NCBI GenBank assembly: GCA_030598065.1
Contig: JAUVQR010000024.1
Location: 1 to 11,431, forward strand
From: Planctomycetota bacterium
GTDB taxonomy: Bacteria > Planctomycetota > Brocadiia > Brocadiales > Bathyanammoxibiaceae
Reading direction: 5' to 3'
Length of the DNA: 11,431 nucleotides
The notes beneath the pieces were generated by a model. That model was not told where the DNA came from and did not search any database. It was given only the letters and a program-made list of their open reading frames with translations. Shown piece after piece: positions 1 to 6,804 of the stretch. Each line of letters starts with the position of its first letter. Position 1 is the first letter of the stretch. The translations under genes were made by a program, and so were the position numbers.

Positions 1-229
1 CGGCAAGATCGAGATAATTGGCCCCGGAGAAGAGGAGTGGCGACTGGATGGGAGTATTGACGGTGATATGTATTTCAAGAGCCATGAGCATCCCAGACAA
101 TCGGTTGTACCCCCACATACTTATGAGGAGTGGGTTGTGACGTGGTGGAATTTCGGTGGCTCTAAAGTCATAGTATTAGATGACACTTCGCGGGACGGAC
201 AGAAGACGTTTAAGATAAGCGTTGAATAG
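1..229 (+). CDS. 3' end of an unrecognised protein gene (partial)
   Basis: The reading frame starting at base 2 is open for 75 codons and ends at TAG 227-229. The other two plus frames hit stops early, and the two minus frames I followed also close before spanning the stretch. The start lies outside the window. The visible protein is acidic and rich in aromatic residues (a WVVTWWN stretch near the middle) with alternating polar and hydrophobic residues ending in KTFKISVE, which suggests a beta-sandwich C-terminus. I do not recognise a family. It converges with the minus-strand gene at 310-741, with an AT-rich hairpin between the two. Nothing shows whether it is secreted, because the N-terminus is missing. 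Confidence 0.6.
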   Translation, partial: GKIEIIGPGEEEWRLDGSIDGDMYFKSHEHPRQSVVPPHTYEEWVVTWWNFGGSKVIVLDDTSRDGQKTFKISVE

Positions 230-269
230 GTTGTGGATATAGAGTGATGGCTTGCCCCTGGGTCTTAGG

Positions 270-296
270 TCTTACAAGATGATTTATTTTGTAAGA
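270..296. terminator. AT-rich hairpin between convergent genes, possible bidirectional terminator
   Basis: TCTTACAA (270-277) is the exact reverse complement of TTGTAAGA (289-296). The stem can extend by a G-T and an A-T pair, leaving a 7-base AT-rich loop. It lies 40 bases after the stop of the left-edge gene and 14 bases beyond the stop of the convergent gene. The stem is AT-rich and no run of T follows it, so a role as an intrinsic terminator is only suggested by position. Confidence 0.35.
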
Positions 297-309
297 TACT
301 CATCAACTA

Positions 310-741
310 CTACAAGATGCCGCGGAGCCCAAGAATATCCCTGTCATGAGATAGGACCGCCCGGGCTGAATCTATTTTGTCCAGGGCAAGTGCCAGCCTG
401 GTATCCAGCCTCCGCATCTTGCTGGCCATACGGTGCATGACGGTAAGCGCAAGACCGGGGTCTTTTTTTAGCCATTTCAGGAACGCATCCTTGTCAATAG
501 CTGTCACTCTTGTCTCTCCAACGGCCTTAACGGTGGCGGAGCGAGGTCTTTCATCAAGGATACTCAATTCCCCAAACACTTCGCCCTCGCATAGTTCAGA
601 TACAACCCTTTCTCCGTGTGCGCTGCCCTGAGACACAACCACCTTTCCCGACTGGATTATATACATTTCCCTGCCATGCGAACCCTCTTCCAAAATAATG
701 TCACCATCCTTGTATAGTTTACCTGACGCTTCTTTATCCAC
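310..741 (-). CDS. cyclic nucleotide-binding domain protein (stand-alone CAP_ED domain)
   Basis: This 143-residue protein is almost entirely one cyclic-nucleotide-binding beta-roll. The opening LYKDGDIILEEG (about 9-20) is typical of the family, and the phosphate-binding cassette reads FGELSILDERPRSATV (56-71), with Glu58, Arg67 and Ser68 at the positions used by CRP-type proteins to hold the cyclic phosphate and ribose. A helical tail (about 95-143) follows. There is no helix-turn-helix, kinase, channel or protease domain, so it is not a classical CRP/FNR regulator and may work by binding a partner. I chose GTG at 741 because GGGGGTGA sits 5 bases before it; the frame could also start at TTG 780 (13 residues more), which has no visible ribosome site. 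It is last in a row of four minus-strand genes, 143 bases after the VWA gene. The ligand is unknown. Confidence 0.9.
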   Translation of the reverse strand: MDKEASGKLYKDGDIILEEGSHGREMYIIQSGKVVVSQGSAHGERVVSELCEGEVFGELSILDERPRSATVKAVGETRVTAIDKDAFLKWLKKDPGLALTVMHRMASKMRRLDTRLALALDKIDSARAVLSHDRDILGLRGIL

Positions 742-837
742 AGTTTCACCCCCGTAATTAAAGGTTATGGCAGCCGGCAAGGCGCCGATGTGTATCGAAT
801 GCCATGGAATGAAAAAAGCAAACGATTACATAATGAC

Positions 838-851
838 TGACCGCGAGGTCA
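838..851. promoter_or_regulatory. TGACC-N4-GGTCA dyad upstream of the cNMP-binding gene
   Basis: TGACC (838-842) and GGTCA (847-851) form a perfect inverted repeat with a 4-base centre, in the gap between the VWA gene and the cNMP-binding gene. Two 5-bp arms with a 4-base centre match the geometry of CRP/FNR-family operators (FNR: TTGAT-N4-ATCAA), but this could also be a small transcript hairpin. On the minus strand the arm gives TTGACC, a possible -35, but no good -10 lies 16-18 bases on. Confidence 0.25.
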
Positions 852-884
852 AATGACAGCAAGACATGCCTCTACACGCGTAAA

Positions 885-1592
885 CTAATCGCCCTTCTTG
901 ACGTCGAAGAAATTAGGTGATGCCGGCTTTTCACTAAGAGCCGCTCCACTGGTCGCCTCGGTAAGATTGCCAAATGTCGCCTCTGTGTCGGCGCTGTCAT
1001 ACGACAATGTATTGCCCGCGGAAATGCCTATCGCGGCGCTGGCGGCGTAGGCGTCCTGGTCTGCGCCCAGAAAGGCAAAGGTCCAATTGCCCAGGCCCTT
1101 TTTCTCGTCAATAAGCTTAAAGATTTTGTCTCTGGAGAATTCCTTGGACGAGTTTTCTTCACCATCAGTTATGATGACAAATATCACCTTGTCGTATCTG
1201 CTGCCCTGCTCCACCACCTGCATCCCGTGCCCTATAGCGTCATACAAGGGGGTCAGCCCCCTGGGCACATAAGTCTCCCGTGTCAGAGGTTTAACGTCGT
1301 CAAGAGGAGCGGCCTTGTAAGGTACGTCAATAGCCAGATGCTCGTCACCGTACTTATCAAACAAAAGTAATGTGAACAAAAACTCCGCCCCTTCCGTATT
1401 CTTCAGACCCTCTATATATTCATTAAAACCGGAAATAACCTGGTCGCGCGAGGACTCCATAGAACCCGTCCTGTCAAGAACCAATACAACCAGTGTGGTG
1501 TGTTTGTCTGTTGTAGTCCACTTCAGCTCTCCCGCTGCAGGTTCAATGAAGATACAGAAAACAAATAGCAGTGTAAACAATACGCGAGTCAT
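885..1592 (-). CDS. secreted von Willebrand factor A (VWA) domain protein
   Basis: The 235-residue protein has a Sec signal peptide (MTRVLFTLLFVFCIF..., likely cut near residue 21) followed by one VWA domain (about 32-215). The metal-binding MIDAS motif is complete: DRTGS at 40-44 (a DxTxS variant of DxSxS), Thr114 in GLTPLYDAIG, and Asp143 in ITDGEEN. The stretch FLGADQDAYAASAAIGI (174-190) is a recurrent feature of small bacterial VWA proteins. It is expected to bind a divalent metal and a protein ligand in the periplasm or outside the cell. ATG 1592 is preferred because AAGGAG lies 6 bases upstream; the ATG two codons earlier abuts that site with no spacing. The downstream partner is unknown, and no MoxR ATPase or chelatase gene sits beside it. 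Confidence 0.88.
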   Translation of the reverse strand: MTRVLFTLLFVFCIFIEPAAGELKWTTTDKHTTLVVLVLDRTGSMESSRDQVISGFNEYIEGLKNTEGAEFLFTLLLFDKYGDEHLAIDVPYKAAPLDDVKPLTRETYVPRGLTPLYDAIGHGMQVVEQGSRYDKVIFVIITDGEENSSKEFSRDKIFKLIDEKKGLGNWTFAFLGADQDAYAASAAIGISAGNTLSYDSADTEATFGNLTEATSGAALSEKPASPNFFDVKKGD

Positions 1593-1660
1593 CTTCATCT
1601 CCTTATTTCGGGAATATCATGGGTATAAAACATTGCCTCTTAATCTAATTGGTCGAGGGC

Positions 1661-1678
1661 CATGTACCACAATACATG
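1661..1678. repeat. 6-bp-arm hairpin after the MORN-repeat gene
   Basis: CATGTA (1661-1666) and TACATG (1673-1678) are perfect inverted arms around a 6-base centre, 5 bases beyond the stop codon of the minus-strand MORN-repeat gene. There is no T run after it on that strand, so it could be a weak terminator or an RNA-stabilising hairpin. Confidence 0.3.
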
Positions 1679-1683
1679 CATAT

Positions 1684-2169
1684 TTATTCGGCCGGATAGT
1701 CCTGATCAAATTCCAGTTCGCCCTTTGCGTCGTATTTCTTCATGTTAACCAGTTCGTCCTTCACGTAGGTGCCGATATATTTTGTACTCCCGTCATCGTA
1801 GTACCCCCTGGTGACACCATCCTGTATATTGTCTTTCCAGTTGGATTCTTCCTTCAGCTTTCCACTTTTGTAGTACCTCTTGGATACGCCTTCTTTGTTG
1901 CCGCCTTTGTAGTTGTCTTCCACTTTTAGTTGTCCGTTTTCGTAGTAAACCTTAATTGGTCCTTCCGGCCTGCCGTTCTTAAAAGTTATTTCTATCTTAA
2001 GCTGCCCACTCTCATAATAAGACCTGCTCACCCCTTCGGCTTTGCCGCCCTTTAGACTCCGTTCCATCTTTAATTTTCCACTCTTGTAGTGTTCCTTGCT
2101 TACTCCGGCATAAGCCAGACTACTGGCAAACGCTACTATAACTGCAAGTATAATGGTGGCTTCTTTCAT
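1684..2169 (-). CDS. secreted MORN-repeat (YwqK-like) protein
   Basis: This 161-residue protein has a signal peptide (MKEATIILAVIVAFASSLAYA, cut after AYA, residue 21) and then tandem MORN/YwqK-type repeats from about residue 28 to the C-terminus. The repeat is YxxGxLKxE...F/YKxGxxEGxxxxY. Four copies are exactly 24 residues long, the fifth is 23, and a partial copy follows. Such repeats form extended beta-hairpin arrays; many YwqK family entries are called antitoxins, but this one carries an export signal and no toxin gene lies next to it, so I do not infer an antitoxin role. ATG 2169 is chosen because it begins the signal peptide and has AGAGG 6 bases before it; the frame can extend to ATG 2196, but that start has poor spacing. 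It lies 82 bases after the HTH/alpha-CTD-like gene. The DNA is AT-richer than its neighbours. Confidence 0.85.
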   Translation of the reverse strand: MKEATIILAVIVAFASSLAYAGVSKEHYKSGKLKMERSLKGGKAEGVSRSYYESGQLKIEITFKNGRPEGPIKVYYENGQLKVEDNYKGGNKEGVSKRYYKSGKLKEESNWKDNIQDGVTRGYYDDGSTKYIGTYVKDELVNMKKYDAKGELEFDQDYPAE

Positions 2170-2251
2170 ATTATGCCTCTGGGTCTTATTCCCCATAGCC
2201 CCTTATAAATTAGCGGCTGAACGTCGCCTGAAAACAAACGGTCAATACGCC

Positions 2252-2860
2252 TCAGCGGCGCGAGGGGCGTCGGGGAGGTTTGTTGCGTCGGCGCTTGTCG
2301 CCCTTGAGGCGTAACCCGCGCTTCGTAAGAAAGGTTCGCACCTCCATCACGCTGTTTAGGCCAAGGTCTTTAAAATTATGCAACTTCTTGGGTGTGCGGC
2401 GCATCAACTCCGACACCTTCTTTACCTGCGCCTTCTCCAGGACCTTGCGTACCTTGGCAGGCAGTTCGGGGTACTCGTGTGACTCCTTTCCTGTCGCCGC
2501 GCCCTTGCCTTCGCTACCCATCAAACGCTCAATCTCCTCTTTAGTCTGCTTGATGCGCTTGTCCGCTTTCTCCAGCGCTTCTACCGCCCGCCGAAGGGCC
2601 TGTTCAGTGTCCGAAGTCGTAACACCCGCTGCCGGCGTAAGCGGATTAGCTTTGAGCCACAGGAAACGTGAGAAAGGCTCGGCCAGGGTTTGAGACACTC
2701 CGCTACCGCTAATCTTAAACTTCTTGCCAATTTCGGCCAGGCTTGTCCCTCTGCTTCTCGCTTTCAGCATCTGCACAAGCCTGTCGTCAAGACCAAGTCC
2801 TTGAGACATTGCCAACATTTCTTTCACCTCAGCGCTGTTTGGCGTTTTCTTACCCGGCAT
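2252..2860 (-). CDS. HTH protein with C-terminal RNA polymerase alpha-CTD-like domain
   Basis: The 202-residue protein has three parts. Residues 38-65 (TSLAEIGKKFKISGSGVSQT...) form a helix-turn-helix that aligns without gaps to sigma70 region 4.2 (TLEEVGKQFDVTRERIRQIE). Residues 84-115 are a charged heptad-like helix, probably a coiled coil. Residues 131-187 align without gaps to the E. coli alpha subunit C-terminal domain: ELMRRTPKKL and SVMEVRTFLTKRGLRL match DLVQRTEVELL and SLTEIKDVLASRGLSL. At alpha-CTD DNA-contact positions, Arg265 and Asn268 are Lys here, while Gly296, Ser299 and Glu302 are kept. The tail (184-202) is very basic. ATG 2860 is chosen because GGGAGGTG lies 4 bases before it; the open frame runs upstream to 3016, but that part reads as non-coding. 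The likely role is a DNA-binding transcription modulator. The alignments are from memory. Confidence 0.75.
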   Translation of the reverse strand: MPGKKTPNSAEVKEMLAMSQGLGLDDRLVQMLKARSRGTSLAEIGKKFKISGSGVSQTLAEPFSRFLWLKANPLTPAAGVTTSDTEQALRRAVEALEKADKRIKQTKEEIERLMGSEGKGAATGKESHEYPELPAKVRKVLEKAQVKKVSELMRRTPKKLHNFKDLGLNSVMEVRTFLTKRGLRLKGDKRRRNKPPRRPSRR

Positions 2861-3258
2861 TTCACACCTCCCTATAATTACCCGCGAGTCTTTCGGCGCT
2901 TTTTGCACGCCCGGGCGGCACCGCAACCACTCACAAATACACGGTGGCCTTCCACCCTCATTTTTTGGCCTTCTCTGACGCAACCACTGGACCCAGGAGA
3001 CCGGAGGGCCGGACACTGCCTGCTGACCAGTGTACCACTATTAGAGGCCTGCGGCAATGCCTCTGGCACAAGATGAAATATTTCTGCAGGGGCCGTTCTC
3101 GCCTGCCAGGGGTGAGGGCTGGGGCTGTTGCAGTAAAAGCTCTTGATAGGGTAAATCTCGCTGTTACAATAGTTGCAAGACCCGTCAGGTAAACCCGGTC
3201 GTTTTTACGCTATCTGGCCGTGTTAACAGTTAATCATAGTGGTAAGAGAGTCAACAAT
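2861..3258. other. gene-free intergenic region between divergent genes
   Basis: About 400 bases separate the minus-strand HTH gene from the plus-strand lipoprotein gene. Open frames that cross it have poor composition and no ribosome site, so I call no gene. It holds the Shine-Dalgarno site of the HTH gene near its left end, a hairpin with arms AGAGGC (3043-3048) and GCCTCT (3059-3064) around a 10-base loop, and a good promoter at 3143-3170. I see no tRNA-like or riboswitch-like fold that I can name. Confidence 0.6.
3143..3170 (+). promoter_or_regulatory. sigma70-type promoter for the lipoprotein-porin-decarboxylase unit
   Basis: TTGATA (3143-3148) and TACAAT (3165-3170) each match the -35 and -10 consensus at five of six bases, with a 16-base spacer. 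The transcript would start near 3177 and leave a leader of about 80 bases before ATG 3259. No other convincing promoter is seen before the porin or decarboxylase genes. Confidence 0.6.
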
Positions 3259-3966
3259 ATGCCTGAAACAGGTGGCTGGGGGAAAGCATGTTACGTTAAA
3301 GACCCGTTGGGGAGGGTACAGAAGCGTTTTCTCGTCCTCATGGCAACCGTTTTTTTGACAGTAGGGTCTTCGGGTTGCTTCACTATAAACGTAAAGATGG
3401 TGCCTCCGCAGAGCCAGGCCCTGGCGTCTGGGACAGACGCCGGTCGGGGCGGAGGCAGTGGGTCCGGCGGCACCTTCATGAGCACGGTAACGGGTTTTAT
3501 CACAAATGTCCTTGTTGCGTTACAGGAAAAAAGGCAAAGGGAATATATCGGCCAGGCGACAGGTTACTTACAGGCATTATGGGACCAGAACAGTGTTATC
3601 TTTCAAGATATAGCCCGTCTGAAGGTGGAAGAAATTGACCTTCCCACTTTTGAAGGGGCCATAATGGAGGCAAGAAAGAAAGAAGAGAATGAGTGGAACT
3701 TTACGTATTTGCAGAGAGGCGAGCCGAGCGTGCCTTATGGTTTTTATGAATATGCCGAGCACATTACCGCCCTCCATGACAGGTGGAACGGTATAACTGA
3801 TAGGATGTTGAAGTCCGAGGACATTGAGGATGTTGAGAGTGAAAACAGCGCGTTGTTAGACTTACAGGAAGAAATACGATTTGGCATTTACAACTTCTCT
3901 AAAAAGCTTGGTGAAATAAACAGCGCTGCCGGTATTCATAGTGATGACTCAGGCGCTGCCAAATAA
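3259..3966 (+). CDS. predicted lipoprotein of unknown function
   Basis: The 235-residue product has a basic N-region, a hydrophobic helix (FLVLMATVFLTV, about 24-35) and GSSGC ending at Cys40, a plausible though imperfect lipobox (Ser rather than Leu at -3). It would be cut before Cys40 and lipid-anchored. A Gly/Ser linker (about 62-75) leads to a helical, acidic domain (about 80-225) with several amphipathic helices. I recognise no family. ATG 3259 follows a weak AAGAGAG 8 bases upstream; the same frame could begin at GTG 3220, and the 23-residue N-region before the hydrophobic stretch is longer than usual. The next gene, a porin, starts 55 bases after its stop, so the two are probably co-transcribed and this protein may sit at the outer membrane with the porin (inference). 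Confidence 0.75.
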   Translation: MPETGGWGKACYVKDPLGRVQKRFLVLMATVFLTVGSSGCFTINVKMVPPQSQALASGTDAGRGGGSGSGGTFMSTVTGFITNVLVALQEKRQREYIGQATGYLQALWDQNSVIFQDIARLKVEEIDLPTFEGAIMEARKKEENEWNFTYLQRGEPSVPYGFYEYAEHITALHDRWNGITDRMLKSEDIEDVESENSALLDLQEEIRFGIYNFSKKLGEINSAAGIHSDDSGAAK

Positions 3967-4021
3967 AATGATGTAAATGCCTCTTACGTCAGTGTGTTAC
4001 ACGCTTTGGGGGTAAGGCTCT

Positions 4022-5326
4022 ATGCGTCTGGTGCGTCCGGTATCTGGCTGCGTGTTTATTTTAGCGGCCTCCATCTTAATACCCATGCAAATCACCGCTG
4101 CCGAACTTACCGATGACGAAATCGGGCAGTTCCGGGGACTCCTGGAAGAGAGAAGTCTTACCCCTCGGGAAAAGGCCGGACGACTTAGCGACGGGGAGGC
4201 GCCGGTGCTGCGGGGCCTGCTTGAGCAGTTCAAGGGTATAACGTTCGGGGGGTATATAGTCAATTACTACCAGTACGAGAGCGTTGACCCCCCGGCCGGA
4301 GACAGTCGCGCCATACCACCAAAGCTGTACAACAAGCAGGTGAACTCATTTACGACAAAGGACATCGAGCTATGGCTATACAAGGAGACGCCGGAGCCCG
4401 GTGACGTTGGGTTCAGGATATCCCTTAACTGGGGAGACAGGGCCCGGCGTCTAACCTCTGTCGGACCGGTGCGTGACGATTCGGCCGTTCAGCCCAACCC
4501 ACCCGGCACGCCAACCGGCGGTAGGCAGACAACCTTCAGTCAGGCCTACGTTACATGGAATATCCCTGTTGGCAATGGACTTACCACAAAATTCGGCAAG
4601 TTTCCCAACTGGGTTGGTTACGAGCGGAAGTGGTCGATCTGGAATCCCAATTTCTCGGCCTCCTATATAAGTAAGATTACACCCGGCAGAAGTACAGGTT
4701 TCTGGCTCAGTTACGATTTCACGGACAGGTTCCTTGCCAACTACTACTTTACCAACACCACGGGTACCTTCGTTAACAACAATAAGAGCTTTTCCCAGGG
4801 TCTCAAGTTAAGCTATTCTCCGCCGGACTTTGCGTTTTTCAAGAATACCGAAATAACTTTTGACGCCATGTGGGGGCCGGAACACGCGGGTAATAATTCG
4901 GATTGGCGTCAGATTTATGATTTGACGATTGAATTCTCCCCAATCGAGAATATCACGTTGGTCACGGACAGCAACTGGAGTTATGACCCTACAAGGATAG
5001 TGCAGCCGTCCGGGCGCGCGAAGAATGATAATAAAGCGTGGGGCGTGGTGCAGTATATTATGTACGAATTCACTGACAGCGTTGAATTCGCCCTAAGGGG
5101 CGAATACTTCTGGGACCAGGATAATCTGGAAGGCCTTAGCGGAGGCGACGGCGCATCACTGGCGGAGGTCACCGGAACAATAAACCTCAGGCTTCGGGAA
5201 AACATCCTGTTCAGGCCGGAAGTACGCTACGATAAGATAATCAATGTCCCTGACGGACCGTCTCACATATGGAACGGTCACAACGAGAACATAACGGGCT
5301 CGATAGCTGTTTCCTATCAATTTTAA
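4022..5326 (+). CDS. outer-membrane beta-barrel porin (BBP2/OmpL-like, PF07642 type)
   Basis: This 434-residue protein begins with a signal peptide (about 1-27, ending ITAA), then a short charged helical segment (28-68), and then a long run of alternating aromatic and polar strands that ends in SIAVSYQF, the C-terminal Phe signature of barrel proteins inserted by BamA. The middle resembles the BBP2 porin family: QAYVTWNIPVGNGLTTKFGKF (about 174-194) with a following WVGYERKW, then TGFWLSYDFTDRF and a turn before NNNKSFSQGLKLSY. It should let small solutes cross the outer membrane; the substrate cannot be read from sequence. TAAGG lies 4 bases before ATG 4022. The decarboxylase gene follows after 30 bases, which suggests one transcript. 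Confidence 0.9.
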   Translation: MRLVRPVSGCVFILAASILIPMQITAAELTDDEIGQFRGLLEERSLTPREKAGRLSDGEAPVLRGLLEQFKGITFGGYIVNYYQYESVDPPAGDSRAIPPKLYNKQVNSFTTKDIELWLYKETPEPGDVGFRISLNWGDRARRLTSVGPVRDDSAVQPNPPGTPTGGRQTTFSQAYVTWNIPVGNGLTTKFGKFPNWVGYERKWSIWNPNFSASYISKITPGRSTGFWLSYDFTDRFLANYYFTNTTGTFVNNNKSFSQGLKLSYSPPDFAFFKNTEITFDAMWGPEHAGNNSDWRQIYDLTIEFSPIENITLVTDSNWSYDPTRIVQPSGRAKNDNKAWGVVQYIMYEFTDSVEFALRGEYFWDQDNLEGLSGGDGASLAEVTGTINLRLRENILFRPEVRYDKIINVPDGPSHIWNGHNENITGSIAVSYQF

Positions 5327-5356
5327 CAGTGTTTGCCTGTGGAAAGGAGGAAAGGG

Positions 5357-6748
5357 ATGCTTCACAAGAAATCTGATATCCACGAGCTGAAACCTGACCA
5401 GTTGATGCTGACGCCTACCTACGCCTCAAGTGAGCTGAACAAGGCGGCTCCCAAGTACAAGATGCCGGAGGGTGAGATGTTGCCGCGAACGGCGAGCGAA
5501 ATAGTCAGGGATGAACTGATGCTGGACGGCAACTCCCGTCTTAACCTCGCGACCTTTGTCTCCACCTGGATGGAGCCGGAGGCCAGGGAATTGATGGCGG
5601 AGACCTTCGACAAGAACATGATAGACAAGGATGAGTATCCACAGACGGCCGAGCTGGAGATGCGGTGTGTCCACATGCTGGCTGACATGTGGAATTCTCC
5701 CGAGGCGGAGAACACAATAGGCTGCTCGACCATTGGCTCAAGCGAGGCCTGCATGCTGGCCGGACTGGCGCTCAAGTGGAAATGGCGCGAAAGGATGCAG
5801 GCGAAGGGTAAGTCCACGGACAGGCCCAACATAGTCATGGGCGCCAATGTTCAGGTATGCTGGCACAAGTTCTGCCGGTACTGGGACGTCGAGCCGCGAT
5901 GCGTACCCTGTGAAGGGGACCGCTTTATTATTGACGCAGGGGAGGCGGTGAAGCTGTGTGACGAGAATACCATCGGCGTGGTCGTCATCATGGGGAGCAC
6001 AATGGACGGCAGGTACGAACCCGTAAAGGAGGTAAACGAGGGCTTGGAGGGGCTAAACGCAGAAACCGGCTGGGAGATTCCCATCCATGTAGACGCCGCA
6101 AGCGGCGGGTTTGCGGTGCCGTTCCTCCAGCCGGAGCTGGAATGGGATTTCCGCCTGAAGTGGGTGAAATCGATAAACACTTCCGGGCATAAATACGGCC
6201 TGGTCTATCCCGGTGTCGGCTGGGTCGTCTGGAGGGACGTAGGCGAGCTGCCTGAAGACCTCATATTCAACGTCAATTACCTGGGCGGCCAGATGCCCAC
6301 CTTCGCCCTCAGCTTTTCACGTCCCGGCGCCCAGATATGCGCGCAGTATTATAATTTCATACGGCTGGGCAGGGAAGGGTACAGACGCATTATGGAGTCG
6401 TGTCGTGACACGGCGCTACACTTGTCAGGCGAAATTGCCAAGATGGGACCTTTTGAACTGGTTAGCGACGGCAGCGACATCCCCGTCTTTTGCTGGAAAC
6501 TAAAAAAAGAAACCAACTTCTCCCTGTTTGACCTGGCGGACAAGCTTCGTGACCGTAGCTGGTTGGTTCCCGCTTACACCATGCCGCCGAACCGTGAAGA
6601 CCTTGTGGTGCAGCGTATCGTGGTCAAGCACGGCTTTAGCCGTGACATGGCATGTCTGCTGCTTGATGACATTCGTCGGCATCTAAAACATTTTGCCTCA
6701 CAAGCCGGGCGCACGCCCAAGAAGACCGGTTCACATTTCCATCACTAA
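5357..6748 (+). CDS. gadB: glutamate decarboxylase, PLP-dependent
   Basis: The 463-residue enzyme is near the 466 residues of E. coli GadB. It converts L-glutamate and a proton to GABA and CO2 in the cytoplasm. Family landmarks are in order: TFVSTWMEPEA (66-76) in the substrate pocket, IGSSEACMLAGLALKW (126-141), His170 expected to stack on the PLP ring, HVDAASGGF (244-252) with Asp246 pairing with the pyridine nitrogen, and SINTSGHKYG (272-281) with Lys279 forming the Schiff base. All are offset by exactly three from E. coli numbering. The C-terminus GSHFHH recalls the E. coli tail whose His465 blocks the active site at neutral pH. ATG 5357 has AAGGAGG 6 bases upstream; the frame also reaches 5333 without a good site. 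No GadC antiporter gene is adjacent. Confidence 0.95.
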   Translation: MLHKKSDIHELKPDQLMLTPTYASSELNKAAPKYKMPEGEMLPRTASEIVRDELMLDGNSRLNLATFVSTWMEPEARELMAETFDKNMIDKDEYPQTAELEMRCVHMLADMWNSPEAENTIGCSTIGSSEACMLAGLALKWKWRERMQAKGKSTDRPNIVMGANVQVCWHKFCRYWDVEPRCVPCEGDRFIIDAGEAVKLCDENTIGVVVIMGSTMDGRYEPVKEVNEGLEGLNAETGWEIPIHVDAASGGFAVPFLQPELEWDFRLKWVKSINTSGHKYGLVYPGVGWVVWRDVGELPEDLIFNVNYLGGQMPTFALSFSRPGAQICAQYYNFIRLGREGYRRIMESCRDTALHLSGEIAKMGPFELVSDGSDIPVFCWKLKKETNFSLFDLADKLRDRSWLVPAYTMPPNREDLVVQRIVVKHGFSRDMACLLLDDIRRHLKHFASQAGRTPKKTGSHFHH

Positions 6749-6804
6749 CAGACGCTGTGAGAATGCATGGTGTATCAAGGCGCTCCGAGAATCAATAATG
6801 ATAA

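Noticed and set aside
1372..1929. 185-codon plus-strand open frame across the VWA and MORN genes
   Set aside because: It is antisense to two well-supported genes with signal peptides and ribosome sites. Its hydrophobic Val/Phe runs are the mirror of the Lys/Tyr/Glu-rich MORN repeats.
2861..3016. Upstream extension of the HTH/alpha-CTD-like gene to 3016
   Set aside because: GGGAGGTG lies just before ATG 2860, and the extra 52 residues are Arg/Pro/Cys-rich with no resemblance to a domain, so this stretch is treated as non-coding.
2878..3069. 63-codon minus-strand open frame beginning at GTG
   Set aside because: It has no ribosome site and biased composition, and it overlaps the upstream region of a well-supported gene in another frame.
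5419..5847. 142-codon minus-strand open frame inside the glutamate decarboxylase gene
   Set aside because: The plus strand encodes an unambiguous PLP enzyme there. The antisense product is Ser-rich with no family features.
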